From Clostridium hydrogeniformans DSM 21757 (GTDB taxonomy: Bacteria; Bacillota; Clostridia; Clostridiales; Clostridiaceae), in NCBI RefSeq assembly GCF_000686705.1, contig NZ_JMLJ01000003.1:574930-638929 (forward strand): a stretch of DNA of 64,000 bases. The letters run 5' to 3'. Below, piece after piece: positions 53,707 through 63,469 of this stretch. The position numbers were made by a program, and so were the translations under genes. Under the pieces are notes generated by a model. It was given only the letters and a program-made list of their open reading frames with translations. It did no database searches and had not been told where the DNA came from. How positions within the stretch are numbered: the stretch's first letter is position 1; each line of letters starts with the position of its first letter.

Positions 53707-55017
53707 TTAACTTAGCTTTGGAAAATATCCTTCATTTACTTTAATATAATCATCTAATATTTTCTTAGCCACATGTGTAGATGGCACAATCGGATTCAAG
53801 GTTAAAGCTTTTAAAGCTTTTTCATAAGAGCCCTCTAAAGCTGCCTCAACTGTTAACTTCTCGTAAGCATTAACAACTTCCATAAGTCCCTTTTGAAATA
53901 TTGGTATCTCTCCTACTGATATGGGTTCATATCCTGTAGCATTAACAATTGCCATGGATTCAACTATAGAATCCTTAGAAAAATTCTCTATAACTCCATT
54001 GTTGGGTACATTAAGTATAAACTTTTCATTGGTATTATTAGCTATAGCTGACGCAATATCTACTATAAAATCCCCATGTATTGTGTCTGTAAGATCATTT
54101 CCCTTGGCAGTTCCTTTTTTAACTCCCTCTATGCAAAGGTCAAAAGTTTCCTTCTCCCTGTGATCAATACAGTAATCAGCCCTTGTATAATTAGGATCTT
54201 CCTCATTAAACATCTCATCTGGGTAGTAATAATACTGAAGATAGTTAGTTGGAAGAGAATCTTCAAAATGTCCTACAAATTGTCTTAATCTCTTAGCTGT
54301 TTTTTCCCAATAAGGATCAGTATAGGTTTTAGATTGTAGTCCTGTTTCCTTTATCATATTAATTAACTCTGGAAGCCTGTTCTTCCCCTCTTTATCATAC
54401 ATATGGGTAAACCAACCTAGATGATTAAGTCCAAAATACCTATATTCAAAATCTTTAGGCTCTCCCCCTAGCATAAATGCCATATCTCTTTGTTGCCATG
54501 GTGGAACATCACATATACATATGTTTTTAACTTCTGGCACCTCTCTTTTTATAGCCTCTGCTATAATTGCAGTAGGATTACTATAGTTTAATATCCAAGC
54601 CTCTGGTGCATATTTTAATACATCTTTAGCTATAGACACCATTTCAGGTATTTCCCTCATTGCAAAGGCAAATCCTCCTGGTCCACATGTTTCTTGCCCT
54701 ACTACCCCATGTTTCATAGGTATTTTTTCATCAAGGCTTCTCATTTTTAATCCACCTGATCTTATCTGTGCTAGAAGGAAATCCATACCTTCAAAAGCTT
54801 CTTTCCTGTCTGTTGTTAATACTAGTTGAACTTCTGGCGCTCTTTCTTTAATCAAGATATCCATGAAGTCTCCAATGATGTGAAGTCTCTTTTCATCGTT
54901 ATCCATAAGAGTTATTTTGTTTATAGGAAGGCTCTCTCTCTTTTCAAGTAGACTATTTACTACTCCTGGAGTATATCCACTTCCTCCTCCTATTATGGTT
55001 ACATTATACTTCTTCAT
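53707..55017 (-). CDS. GH4 family 6-phospho-glycosidase
   Basis: 436 aa NAD+- and Mn2+-dependent glycosidase. N-terminal NAD site VTIIGGGSGYTPGVV (residues 5-19), DEKIPMKHGVVGQETCGPGG (about 97-116), LNYSNPTAIIAEA (about 145), metal Cys motif CDVP (about 170), LNHLGWFTHMYD (about 195). It hydrolyses phosphorylated sugars imported by the PTS genes beside it. The CDxP motif and QETCGPGG resemble 6-phospho-alpha-glucosidases (MalH/GlvA) more than LicH-type beta enzymes (CNxP, from memory), although the PTS is Lac/Cel type. Last gene of the operon. Confidence 0.87.
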   Translation of the reverse strand: MKKYNVTIIGGGSGYTPGVVNSLLEKRESLPINKITLMDNDEKRLHIIGDFMDILIKERAPEVQLVLTTDRKEAFEGMDFLLAQIRSGGLKMRSLDEKIPMKHGVVGQETCGPGGFAFAMREIPEMVSIAKDVLKYAPEAWILNYSNPTAIIAEAIKREVPEVKNICICDVPPWQQRDMAFMLGGEPKDFEYRYFGLNHLGWFTHMYDKEGKNRLPELINMIKETGLQSKTYTDPYWEKTAKRLRQFVGHFEDSLPTNYLQYYYYPDEMFNEEDPNYTRADYCIDHREKETFDLCIEGVKKGTAKGNDLTDTIHGDFIVDIASAIANNTNEKFILNVPNNGVIENFSKDSIVESMAIVNATGYEPISVGEIPIFQKGLMEVVNAYEKLTVEAALEGSYEKALKALTLNPIVPSTHVAKKILDDYIKVNEGYFPKLS

Positions 55018-55038
55018 TGCAAACCACTTCCTTTGCCA

Positions 55039-55377
55039 TTATTTTCTTGTATCAATTTCCTCAAATATATCTATTAACTCACTAATTAAAGAGTGAGCAA
55101 AAGAGGCATTAGTAAAATGATCTTCAGCATGTACTACTAAAAAATTAGTAGTAGACTCTTCTCCTGACATAGCTGAACTTAATAGCTCCATATGCACTTC
55201 TGATGCTTCTTGAAGCTTATTTGATGCTCCACTTAGAAGGTCTCTTGCTGATTTATAATCTCTATTTTTGATTTTTCTTAAAGCATACATTACGTCACTT
55301 TTGGCGTCTCCAGCTTGAGATATTATTGAAAAAACTTGTTCTTCTAATTTTTCATTCATTACTTTATTTATTTCCAT
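55039..55377 (-). CDS. PTS IIA component (lactose/cellobiose family)
   Basis: 112 aa helical IIA of the Lac/Cel family. Phosphorylated His is in LVVHAEDHFTNAS (about 74-86); other family blocks are AGDAKSDVMYALRKIKNRDY and LLSGASNKLQEASEVH. It carries phosphate from HPr to IIB. GAGG lies just before a GTG, but the ATG at 55377 is better spaced. Between IIC and the GH4 gene. Confidence 0.92.
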   Translation of the reverse strand: MEINKVMNEKLEEQVFSIISQAGDAKSDVMYALRKIKNRDYKSARDLLSGASNKLQEASEVHMELLSSAMSGEESTTNFLVVHAEDHFTNASFAHSLISELIDIFEEIDTRK

Positions 55378-55395
55378 AACAATCACCTCATAATA

Positions 55396-56697
55396 TTAAA
55401 AATCAAAATCCTCATCATTTATTACTGCTGAAGCTTCTGCTTCTTTCTTAAGTTCTTCTCTCTCCATTATTTTAAAGAAAGGATAGTATATTAATGTCAT
55501 AAGTACTATACTACCAAGGCATAAAACTACTGCCTTCCAATCTAATGTAAGTAAAAATGCTCCTACTCCTGCTGGCATAAATCCAGGTGGCTCTATGATT
55601 GGTTTACCCACAAGTCCACTGGAGAATGCTAAAAAGTCTAAAGCTCCTACAAGTACTGGTCCAAATACAAATGGTATAAACATATATGGATTCATAACTA
55701 ATGGGGCACCAAAAATAACTGGTTCATTTATCCCAAATATTGATGGTATTATAGATACCTTTCCCACACTATTTAAGCTCTTACACTTACTTCTCATCAT
55801 AAGTATTACAAGACCTAGGGTTATACCTGATCCTGTTACCTGTAGGAAACTATAATAAAATCCTATGGTAAATATATGAGTAGCTTGTCCTCCTGCAGCT
55901 ATGTTAGAAGCATTTTCTGAAATATATTTTGCTGCAATTGGCATCCATATGCTTGAAGTTATTGCAGCTCCATGTAATCCAAAGAACCATAATAACTGAG
56001 TTATTAATAATATTATAATTACTGCAAATACACTATCTAAACTATTTATAGCTGGTGCAAGTACTGACATTATTATTTTAGGAACTGGATCCCCAGTAAC
56101 CCCTTTAGCAAGTACTGCTAGCCCTGAAAATAATATTACACAAAATATCATTGGAATTAAGTTATTAAAACTCTTACTTACCACACTTGGAACTTCCTTA
56201 GGTAGTTTTAATACAATTCCCTTTCTATTCATAAATCTTGTGATTTCTACTACTAAAATTGCAACTATTATACTTACAAATAGTCCTTGAGCATCTAAAT
56301 ATCCTGTTTTAATAGCTCCATCTACAACCTCTGCTCCTAATATAAATTGAATAATTACTGCTGTTATAGCTACCTCTAAAGAATTTAACTTATATTTTTT
56401 AGCCAGGGATTCTGCTATAAAGAATGCTGCATAAAGTGATATTATTCCCATGGTGAAATTAAAAGGTAACATAAATTTATCTAAATTGCTTCCTATAAAG
56501 TCCTTGGCTCCCCCATTAGGTAACATATTCATAATAGCTATGGATAGTAAACATAGGGAACCTACTATAATTATAGGAACTATACTCATCATACCTTCCT
56601 TTATTGCTTGAAGGTGAGGCTGTCTTTCTACTTTATTAGCTATTGGTACTAAATATTTTTTAAGCGTCTCTTGAAAACCATTACTTTTGCTACTCAT
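55396..56697 (-). CDS. PTS IIC component (cellobiose/diacetylchitobiose family)
   Basis: 433 aa, about 10 TM helices. Family features: LKKYLVPIANKVERQPHLQA, IKEGMMSIVPIIIVGSLCLL start; FFGLHGAAITSSIWMPIAAK centre; INEPVIFGAPLVMNPYMFIP substrate region. Sugar permease of a Lac/Cel-type PTS. AAGGAGG precedes the ATG; IIA follows 18 bases after the stop. Confidence 0.93.
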   Translation of the reverse strand: MSSKSNGFQETLKKYLVPIANKVERQPHLQAIKEGMMSIVPIIIVGSLCLLSIAIMNMLPNGGAKDFIGSNLDKFMLPFNFTMGIISLYAAFFIAESLAKKYKLNSLEVAITAVIIQFILGAEVVDGAIKTGYLDAQGLFVSIIVAILVVEITRFMNRKGIVLKLPKEVPSVVSKSFNNLIPMIFCVILFSGLAVLAKGVTGDPVPKIIMSVLAPAINSLDSVFAVIIILLITQLLWFFGLHGAAITSSIWMPIAAKYISENASNIAAGGQATHIFTIGFYYSFLQVTGSGITLGLVILMMRSKCKSLNSVGKVSIIPSIFGINEPVIFGAPLVMNPYMFIPFVFGPVLVGALDFLAFSSGLVGKPIIEPPGFMPAGVGAFLLTLDWKAVVLCLGSIVLMTLIYYPFFKIMEREELKKEAEASAVINDEDFDF

Positions 56698-56835
56698 GTT
56701 ATTCCCTCCTTTATAAAATAAAATTTTTTCTATCTCTTGGTTTTATATATAATTAAGAAATAGTTATCGTAATCCTTTGGTGGAATAAAGTTTTAATTTC
56801 AATATTCCACCTAGAATTAAAAATCATATAGGACT

Positions 56836-57450
56836 TTAATACTGCCATGGATTAAATTTAAAGGTAGACTCTGCCACATTGTCCTTATCATATTCCTCTA
56901 AAATCTTTCCATAACGCTCTTTATAATCATTGTCTACGTTCTTTTGAGGTACTACTATACTTGCCTCATTTAAGAAGTGGAAAGAATCACGTCCCATAGC
57001 TGCTCCTCTAACTGTATGCTTGTCTAATGCTATATCAGGTATTTCTGGTACATATCCCATAGCAAATCCTTTACTAACAATGTTCTTTAATAAATCACTT
57101 GATCTATCCTTTTCACATTGGCAAAGATATCTAATAGCATGTATAAAGTATATAGGTCTGTCTCCATCAGCATAAGGGAATTCTTTTCTCATCTGATTTA
57201 AACTATTAACAAGTATAGCTGCATTAGGGTCTCCCATACCTATATCCTCCACAGATATAGTAATTAATCTTCTCCATAATTTTTCTTCCATCTCTGGGGA
57301 TGTTATATACATTTCAAAAGCAAACTCACATGCCTTTTCTTCCATACCTCTTCTTATTGATTTTTGAAGGGAAGATATAACCTCATCTCCATTTAGTCCA
57401 TTACGAGTTTTTATTCTTGCCCAAGGGTCTTGTATAAATTTGTTTTTCAT
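56836..57450 (-). CDS. RarA/MgsA C-terminal-domain-like protein in PTS operon
   Basis: 204 aa. IRRGMEEKACEFAFEMYITS, then RRLITISVEDIGMGDPNAAI and YADGDRPIYFIHAIRYLCQC, resemble the C-terminal helical domain of the replication-linked AAA+ ATPase RarA/MgsA. No AAA+ domain (no Walker A or B) precedes it. Its place between IIB and IIC and shared direction imply a role in sugar handling rather than DNA repair. Function unknown to me. GAGGAG precedes the ATG; 50 bases after IIB. Confidence 0.7.
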   Translation of the reverse strand: MKNKFIQDPWARIKTRNGLNGDEVISSLQKSIRRGMEEKACEFAFEMYITSPEMEEKLWRRLITISVEDIGMGDPNAAILVNSLNQMRKEFPYADGDRPIYFIHAIRYLCQCEKDRSSDLLKNIVSKGFAMGYVPEIPDIALDKHTVRGAAMGRDSFHFLNEASIVVPQKNVDNDYKERYGKILEEYDKDNVAESTFKFNPWQY

Positions 57451-57499
57451 AAGTTATTCTCCTCTCATTTTCTTTTATATCTATCCTATTAATTCCTTA

Positions 57500-57826
57500 T
57501 TATTTACTTTTAAATAAATTAATTGCTTGTTTTAATACAGAGGCTGCATCCATTCTTCCATAATGCTGGGTATCAATTACTCCAACTCCTATAGGATATT
57601 CAGAACAAATTTCCTTAACTTCATCTTCCTTAAATCTTATTTGTGGTGCTACTAAAACCACATCTATTTTATGAGATTGAAGATAGTTTCTTAAACTTTC
57701 AATAGATGTTGCATCTATATTTATTTCCTTATGTTTTAGCTTTTCATGCTCCTCAGTAAATGTTTTCATCTTTCTCACTAAAACCCCTGTAGATGCTCCA
57801 TTTGCACAAACTAAAAGTATATTCAT
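57500..57826 (-). CDS. PTS IIB component (lactose/cellobiose family)
   Basis: 108 aa. Phospho-Cys in NILLVCANGASTGVLVRKM (Cys7), typical of Lac/Cel IIB; IDVVLVAPQIRFKEDEVKEI supports it. First gene of the PTS operon, about 35 bases downstream of a sigma-54 promoter. GAGGGGGAG precedes the ATG. Confidence 0.93.
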   Translation of the reverse strand: MNILLVCANGASTGVLVRKMKTFTEEHEKLKHKEINIDATSIESLRNYLQSHKIDVVLVAPQIRFKEDEVKEICSEYPIGVGVIDTQHYGRMDAASVLKQAINLFKSK

Positions 57827-57858
57827 ATTAGCTCCCCCTCTCTTTTGATAATATATAT

Positions 57859-57874
57859 AGCAACTACTGTGCCA
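57859..57874 (-). promoter_or_regulatory. Sigma-54 (-24/-12) promoter of the PTS operon
   Basis: Minus strand reads TGGCAC, five bases (AGTAG), TTGCT: an exact -24/-12 pattern. Located just upstream of the IIB gene and beside a LevR-type activator. Confidence 0.9.
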
Positions 57875-57968
57875 AGTTTATTTTAACCCTTCTAACCCTT
57901 ATGCTTCCTGGACTTAATATTTAATACTAAAAATCTGTTTAATTAATTTCAATGTGTTTAACCTATTC

Positions 57969-58012
57969 AAAAGCTATTTAAACACTTTATCCTATGTGTT
58001 TAAATAGCTTTT
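57969..58012. promoter_or_regulatory. Candidate upstream activating sequence for the LevR-type activator
   Basis: Exact 17-bp arms AAAAGCTATTTAAACAC / GTGTTTAAATAGCTTTT with a 10-base centre, about 95-140 bases upstream of the -24 element. An extra GTGTTTAA half-site at 57951-57958. 58013-58299 is AT-rich spacer. Confidence 0.65.
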
Positions 58013-58299
58013 AAATATGAATATGATAATGCAATTAAATCAAAATACTGAGTATCATCTCTTGTATTCATCTTTATATAAAATTCTAAATAAAGTTAAG
58101 TTTGATATATTGAATCTAAACCATTAGAGAAGCCTACTCAATAAAACTCATAGGTTCTTATGACAATATTATAGCTACTAGTATTTATAAAAAAATAGTT
58201 TTTTATAAAACAGATAAACTAATAAACAAAGAAAAATATACGTATTTACACAAAAGATATATAAAACATATCTTAGTAAAAAATATATATAAATATAAA

Positions 58300-58343
58300 A
58301 AGCTGTACTAAAAGATATGTCCACTTATCTTTTAGTACAGCTT
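58300..58343 (-). terminator. Terminator of the LevR-type activator
   Basis: 18-bp perfect arms AAGCTGTACTAAAAGATA / TATCTTTTAGTACAGCTT, 33 bases past the stop. Confidence 0.85.
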
Positions 58344-58375
58344 CTACAAATATTACCCTCTATTAAAACACAATT

Positions 58376-60985
58376 CTAAATATCATCATAAAGAATATAT
58401 AAGATTCCGTAACATTCATTTATGTCTATTGTTATACTATATTTTCTTTCTAAACCTTTTAGTTCTTCTGCTATTATAGTTACTTCCTTACTAAAGTTTT
58501 TTAACTTATGGTTTTTAAAAACTTCACTTTTTCTAATATTCCCCACAAGTCCATCTATCATAAATGCCATATGCATAGTAAAACCTATATACATATCATA
58601 TTGCTTTTGTATATTAAGTCTCCTAAGTATTTTATCTATTACCTTCTTAGTATCTTCTAATACCTCATAACAGCTAGTATATTTTAATGAAGATCTTAAC
58701 CCATCTAACATATCATAATAGCCCTTATTTATTCTTATTAAGGTTTTTAATTTTTCCATTTTTTCAGAAGATACTAACTCATTTTTATTTATATAATCTA
58801 TACTTTCTTCTGATTCTAATGGAAAATCATTTACTAAAGCTATAATATTATTGTCCTTATTAAGCCCCTTTACATTCATGGTTAAGTCTTCCTTTGTCTT
58901 ATATGGAAGGAATATAAGTTCTATATCTTCTATATAGGAAGATAATTTATCTTTTATTAATCTTTTACTGCTCTTATCAGTGCCTTCATTATAACCAGTT
59001 CCAACTATTATTGCATTATTGATTTTATTAATACTTTCAGTTCCACTTCTTTTAAAATTATAGGAGCTCATATCCATTATGGAATTATATACTTCTATAA
59101 GAGAGAATCCAATATTTATCTTTTGAACCGCCTCAAGTACCATTAATGTAGTAACCATAGATATGGATTTAACTGTTATATTAAGAGTTTCCTTAACTAT
59201 TTTATCAAAGGAATTAAGAGATCCCATATCAGTAAAGAGAAGTATTCCTTCCTTATTACTTATATCTTTTATAGTTTCCTTGAATTCTTCTACACACTCC
59301 TTATAGCTTTTATTAAGCTTCATATCAAAGGCATATATATTCCCTTCTCCTAAAATATCTTTAACAGCTCTTACCATACTACTTGCTGTTCCTTCCCCAT
59401 GCATAGCCACTATTATTTCTATTCCTTTATCTTTTTCTTTATTTTCATTATAATCTTTAGTAATAACTAAGGTAAGATAAGCCACATCCTCTATAGGCAT
59501 AAAAATATTAAACTCACTCTCTATTAAAGTAGCTACCTTTAAGGCTATTTTAAATTCTTCCTTATTATTTTGTCTTATACTATTTATATCTAAGTCACTA
59601 GAGCTACCTTTAAAAGCTTTTTCATCTATTACAGATTTAATATATAAAGCTATGTAATAAAACTTTTTTTCACTTAAGGTTATGTTTAATTCTTCCTCTA
59701 TGATTGACCTTATACTCTCACAGGTTTTAAAAAACTTTGTGTCCATAAACATCTCTTCTATAATAACATTTTCCCTATATCCTGTTCCTATTATAGAAAG
59801 CTTTGCTTTACTTTCCTCATTGTCCTCCTCATAAAATTCTTTAAAAGAAACATTTTCTTCTTCTCCTGAGGGTTTAAAAAAATAATAATCTAAGTCCTTA
59901 GGTACTAATATTTCAACTTCATATTTCTTTCCCTTATAGTCATCACTGGTTTCTTTTAATACTTCTCCAAAATATTGAAGTTTAATATCTAATATTTCCT
60001 TAGGATTTTCTATGTATTTTAAATAGCTATTAGCAACAGCTAACTTTATATCACTTTGAAGCTGCCCTATATTATTTTTACATTGATAGAGTAATAAGGA
60101 CTTCATAATCTCCCTATGAACCTTTATTGGTTTGTTTACCTTCTTTGCCTCTACCCTAAAAAACCTTTTCACAAGTTCTATTCTCTCTACCATACTTCTT
60201 TCCCTAAGGGGTGGAATAGTTATAACCATAGGGATTCTTCTATTAAAAGTATCTAAAAGAGTAGATTTAGGGTTTTCTGTTGTAGCAGCTATTATTAAAA
60301 CCTCTGCTTTTATTTCCTTAGTTGCCTGACCTAATCTTTTAAAACTTCCCTTGTCTATAAAAGTAAATAGCATTTCTTGTCCTTCTGCTGGAAGCCTATG
60401 AATCTCATCTAAGAACAATACTCCTCCATTAGCTCCTTCTAATAATCCTACTCTTGAATTTTCTGCTCCTGTATAAGCACCCTTCTCAACACCAAATATA
60501 TGACCCATTAATAGCTGTGGGTTATTTGCATAGTCTGCACAGTTAAAGGTTATAAAAGGTGAATTACTGCCCCTTATACCATATTCCACTGAGAAATCAT
60601 ACATCTCTCTTGCAAGAAGACTCTTACCAACCCCTGTTTCTCCATATATTATGGAGTGAAGCCCATAGGTTGGGTATAACATAGCCGCCTTCGCCTTTTC
60701 TACTACAGTTTTTAAGCTATGTCTCTTTCCTACAAAGTTTGAAAAACTCTTATTAAAAACTGTTTCATTGTTTAATGTGGAAACATACTTATCTTTAGGT
60801 ATAAAATAAACTGGTCTTGATTTAATCTTTTCAACTAAATCTTCTGTAGTAAGCTTATTCAAATATGTACTAATATTAGACCTGTCTACCTTTAGTTCTA
60901 TTGCAATTTCTTCTGCTGTTATCCCTTTATTTGTTTCATTATATAATCTTTTTAAAATATCATAAATTTCTTCTTTTTTACTCAT
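58376..60985 (-). CDS. LevR-type sigma-54-dependent activator
   Basis: 869 aa. N-terminal HTH (1-55), then a sigma-54 AAA+ domain (about 80-320): Walker A IYGETGVGKSLLAREM and the sigma-54 contact loop GAYTGA. A PRD-like segment follows (about 400-510; its FYYIALYIKSVI lacks the usual His), then an EIIA-Man domain with IIVAMHGEGTASSM (His about 535), a IIB-like segment, and a second PRD with FTMHMAFMIDGL (His near 825). PTS phosphorylation tunes activity; it should activate the PTS operon downstream. AAAGGTG precedes the ATG. Confidence 0.9.
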   Translation of the reverse strand: MSKKEEIYDILKRLYNETNKGITAEEIAIELKVDRSNISTYLNKLTTEDLVEKIKSRPVYFIPKDKYVSTLNNETVFNKSFSNFVGKRHSLKTVVEKAKAAMLYPTYGLHSIIYGETGVGKSLLAREMYDFSVEYGIRGSNSPFITFNCADYANNPQLLMGHIFGVEKGAYTGAENSRVGLLEGANGGVLFLDEIHRLPAEGQEMLFTFIDKGSFKRLGQATKEIKAEVLIIAATTENPKSTLLDTFNRRIPMVITIPPLRERSMVERIELVKRFFRVEAKKVNKPIKVHREIMKSLLLYQCKNNIGQLQSDIKLAVANSYLKYIENPKEILDIKLQYFGEVLKETSDDYKGKKYEVEILVPKDLDYYFFKPSGEEENVSFKEFYEEDNEESKAKLSIIGTGYRENVIIEEMFMDTKFFKTCESIRSIIEEELNITLSEKKFYYIALYIKSVIDEKAFKGSSSDLDINSIRQNNKEEFKIALKVATLIESEFNIFMPIEDVAYLTLVITKDYNENKEKDKGIEIIVAMHGEGTASSMVRAVKDILGEGNIYAFDMKLNKSYKECVEEFKETIKDISNKEGILLFTDMGSLNSFDKIVKETLNITVKSISMVTTLMVLEAVQKINIGFSLIEVYNSIMDMSSYNFKRSGTESINKINNAIIVGTGYNEGTDKSSKRLIKDKLSSYIEDIELIFLPYKTKEDLTMNVKGLNKDNNIIALVNDFPLESEESIDYINKNELVSSEKMEKLKTLIRINKGYYDMLDGLRSSLKYTSCYEVLEDTKKVIDKILRRLNIQKQYDMYIGFTMHMAFMIDGLVGNIRKSEVFKNHKLKNFSKEVTIIAEELKGLERKYSITIDINECYGILYILYDDI

Positions 60986-61148
60986 GTTAACTCACACCTT
61001 TTAGTAAAAAGTTAAATTATTTACTATAATTATATAGTATATTTAAAATTTGTACAGAAAGTCTTTGAATCTTTAGCACTTTAATAATATATATAAAATA
61101 GCCTCTTAGTCATATATATCCTATTTTTATCCTAATAATATAAAAAAC

Positions 61149-61178
61149 CATAGGATAAAAAATTATTTTTATCCTATG
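61149..61178 (-). terminator. Terminator of galE
   Basis: 13-bp arms CATAGGATAAAAA / TTTTTATCCTATG, about 110 bases past the galE stop. A shorter TTTATCCTA copy lies alongside at about 61125. Confidence 0.65.
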
Positions 61179-61290
61179 ATTTTCTGTGACTTTTAATAAA
61201 AAGTTACTTTATTATAGATGTATATTTTAATTTCTGCTTCATTTTTTCTAATTATAATTTTATTTTATCAATAAACTTTATAATATAATC

Positions 61291-62286
61291 CTATTTGCCC
61301 CTATAGAAGTTCCAAGAATCCTTGCACATGTCTTCTATTCCATATTTAGCACTCCAACCTAATTCTTTATTAGCCTTTGTAGGATCTGAATAACATTCTG
61401 CTATGTCCCCTGGTCTTCTACCTACTATCTTATAAGGTATATCTATTCCATTTATTCTACTAAAAGTATTAACTAAATCAAAAACACTATATCCCTTTCC
61501 TGTACCTAAATTATAAGTTACAAGACCTGGATTTTCATTAAGCTTTTCTAAAGACTTTAAATGTCCCTTAGCTAAATCAATTACATGAATATAATCCCTA
61601 ACCCCTGTTCCATCATGGGTTTCATAATCATCTCCAAATACATTTAACTCCTTTAACTCACCTGTTGCGACCTTTGTTATATAAGGCATTAAATTATTTG
61701 GTATACCTTTAGGATTTTCTCCTATCTTTCCACTTTTATGAGCTCCCACCGGGTTAAAGTATCTAAGAATAGCTACATTTAAGCTTTTATCTACTTTACA
61801 TATATCTCTTAACATATCTTCTATAATAAGCTTAGTTCTTCCATATGGATTTGTTACTGATAATGTAAATTCTTCTGTTATTGGACATGTTATTGGATTT
61901 CCATAAACTGTAGCTGAAGAACTAAATACTAAATTATTCACATTATATTTTTTCATTAATCTAAATAATACTAATGTACTTCCTATATTATTGTTATAAT
62001 ACTCTAAAGGCTTTTCTACAGATTCTCCCACAGCCTTTAAAGCTGCAAAATGTATAACTGCATCTATAAAGTTTTCCTTAAATACATTCTCAAAGTTTTC
62101 TTCATCTAATAAATTTATGGGATAAAATTCAAAATCCTTCCCTGTGATTTCCTTTATATTATCTACTACCTCTGGACTACTATTGCTAAAGTTATCTACT
62201 ATAATTACTTCATGGCCTGCTTCTAAAAGCTCGGTAGCAGTATGACTACCTATATATCCACATCCCCCTGTAACTAAAATCTTCAT
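61291..62286 (-). CDS. galE: UDP-glucose 4-epimerase
   Basis: 331 aa extended short-chain dehydrogenase. NAD motif VTGGCGYIGSH (residues 5-15), catalytic SSSATVYGNP Ser and YGRTK (YxxxK about 146-150), and RYFNPVGAHKSGKIGE. It interconverts UDP-glucose and UDP-galactose. The ATG at 62286 has GGAGGG upstream; an ATG four codons earlier overlaps it. GalU lies upstream, separated by a terminator. Confidence 0.95.
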   Translation of the reverse strand: MKILVTGGCGYIGSHTATELLEAGHEVIIVDNFSNSSPEVVDNIKEITGKDFEFYPINLLDEENFENVFKENFIDAVIHFAALKAVGESVEKPLEYYNNNIGSTLVLFRLMKKYNVNNLVFSSSATVYGNPITCPITEEFTLSVTNPYGRTKLIIEDMLRDICKVDKSLNVAILRYFNPVGAHKSGKIGENPKGIPNNLMPYITKVATGELKELNVFGDDYETHDGTGVRDYIHVIDLAKGHLKSLEKLNENPGLVTYNLGTGKGYSVFDLVNTFSRINGIDIPYKIVGRRPGDIAECYSDPTKANKELGWSAKYGIEDMCKDSWNFYRGK

Positions 62287-62323
62287 TATTCCCTCCATAT
62301 AACTTTATAATATATCACCTAAA

Positions 62324-62352
62324 ATATAGTAGGCTCATAGAACCTACTATAT
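62324..62352 (-). terminator. Terminator between galU and galE
   Basis: 10-bp arms ATATAGTAGG / CCTACTATAT just after the galU stop and before the galE start on the minus strand, followed by TTTT. Confidence 0.65.
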
Positions 62353-62357
62353 TTTCT

Positions 62358-63227
62358 TTACTCAATAATATTTTTTAAATATGATGTAAATCCATCCTTA
62401 AGTTCTGGCATTCTTAAAGCATATTCTACAGTAGCCTTAAGGAATCCTAGCTTATCCCCTACATCATAACGTATTCCTTGAAAATCATAAGCATACATAG
62501 CTTCATGATTCATTAAAGTACATAAAGCATCTGTAAGCTGTATCTCTCCACCCTTACCTGGCTTTGTATTCTCTAAGATCTCAAATATTTTAGGAGTTAT
62601 AATATAACGTCCAAGAATAGCCACATTAGTTGGTGCTTCTTCAGCCGATGGCTTTTCTACTAATCCCTTAACCTTATACACTCTATCCTCTATATGTATT
62701 CCATTAACTATACCATATTTTGAAACATCAGCCTCTGGAACAGTTTGAACTCCTAATATTGAAGTATTATACTCACCATAGCAATCTATAAGTTGCTTTA
62801 AGCAAGGTTTTTCCTCATTATATACTATGTCATCCCCAAGAAGAACTGCAAAAGGTTCATCTCCTACAAATGTCTTTGCACAATAAATAGCATGCCCAAG
62901 CCCCTTAGGTTCCTTTTGACGTATGTAATGAATATCTGCCATATCAGATATACTTCTAACTAAATCTAAAAGCTCATCTTTACCACCCTTTTCAAGTTGC
63001 ATCTCAAGCTCTAAAGATTTATCAAAATGGTCTTCTATACACTTTTTATTTCTTCCTGTTATTATAAGTATTTCTTCTATACCAGAAGCTATAGCTTCCT
63101 CTATAATATATTGTATAGTTGGCTTATCAACTATTGGAAGCATTTCCTTTGGTTGAGCTTTTGTTGCTGGTAGGAATCTAGTTCCAAGTCCTGCTGCTGG
63201 TATTATTGCTTTTCTTATTTTAGTCAT
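62358..63227 (-). CDS. galU: UTP-glucose-1-phosphate uridylyltransferase
   Basis: 289 aa. Nucleotide-sugar pyrophosphorylase: [20 protein letters not shown] (residues 8-27), [53 protein letters not shown], and [20 protein letters not shown]. It makes UDP-glucose for envelope polysaccharides, glycolipids and galE. AAGGACGTG before the ATG. A 240-base spacer separates it from rmlB upstream. Confidence 0.95.
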   Translation of the reverse strand: MTKIRKAIIPAAGLGTRFLPATKAQPKEMLPIVDKPTIQYIIEEAIASGIEEILIITGRNKKCIEDHFDKSLELEMQLEKGGKDELLDLVRSISDMADIHYIRQKEPKGLGHAIYCAKTFVGDEPFAVLLGDDIVYNEEKPCLKQLIDCYGEYNTSILGVQTVPEADVSKYGIVNGIHIEDRVYKVKGLVEKPSAEEAPTNVAILGRYIITPKIFEILENTKPGKGGEIQLTDALCTLMNHEAMYAYDFQGIRYDVGDKLGFLKATVEYALRMPELKDGFTSYLKNIIE

Positions 63228-63469
63228 TTAATCACGTCCTTATATAATAAATATATATCAATTATTACAGTTTTATAGTACATTCCAAAATAATTTTATA
63301 TGTATATAAAATTTTCTCTAAAAGTTATTATCTATATGAGGGATTTATAAATATCACCTCTCAACAACCAATTGAATGTATTAATAAATATTATAAAGCT
63401 CATTAAAGTTACGATTAATATAATTAATTCATTTTTCCATAGTATTGTTTATATTAATTTTTCGATCAT

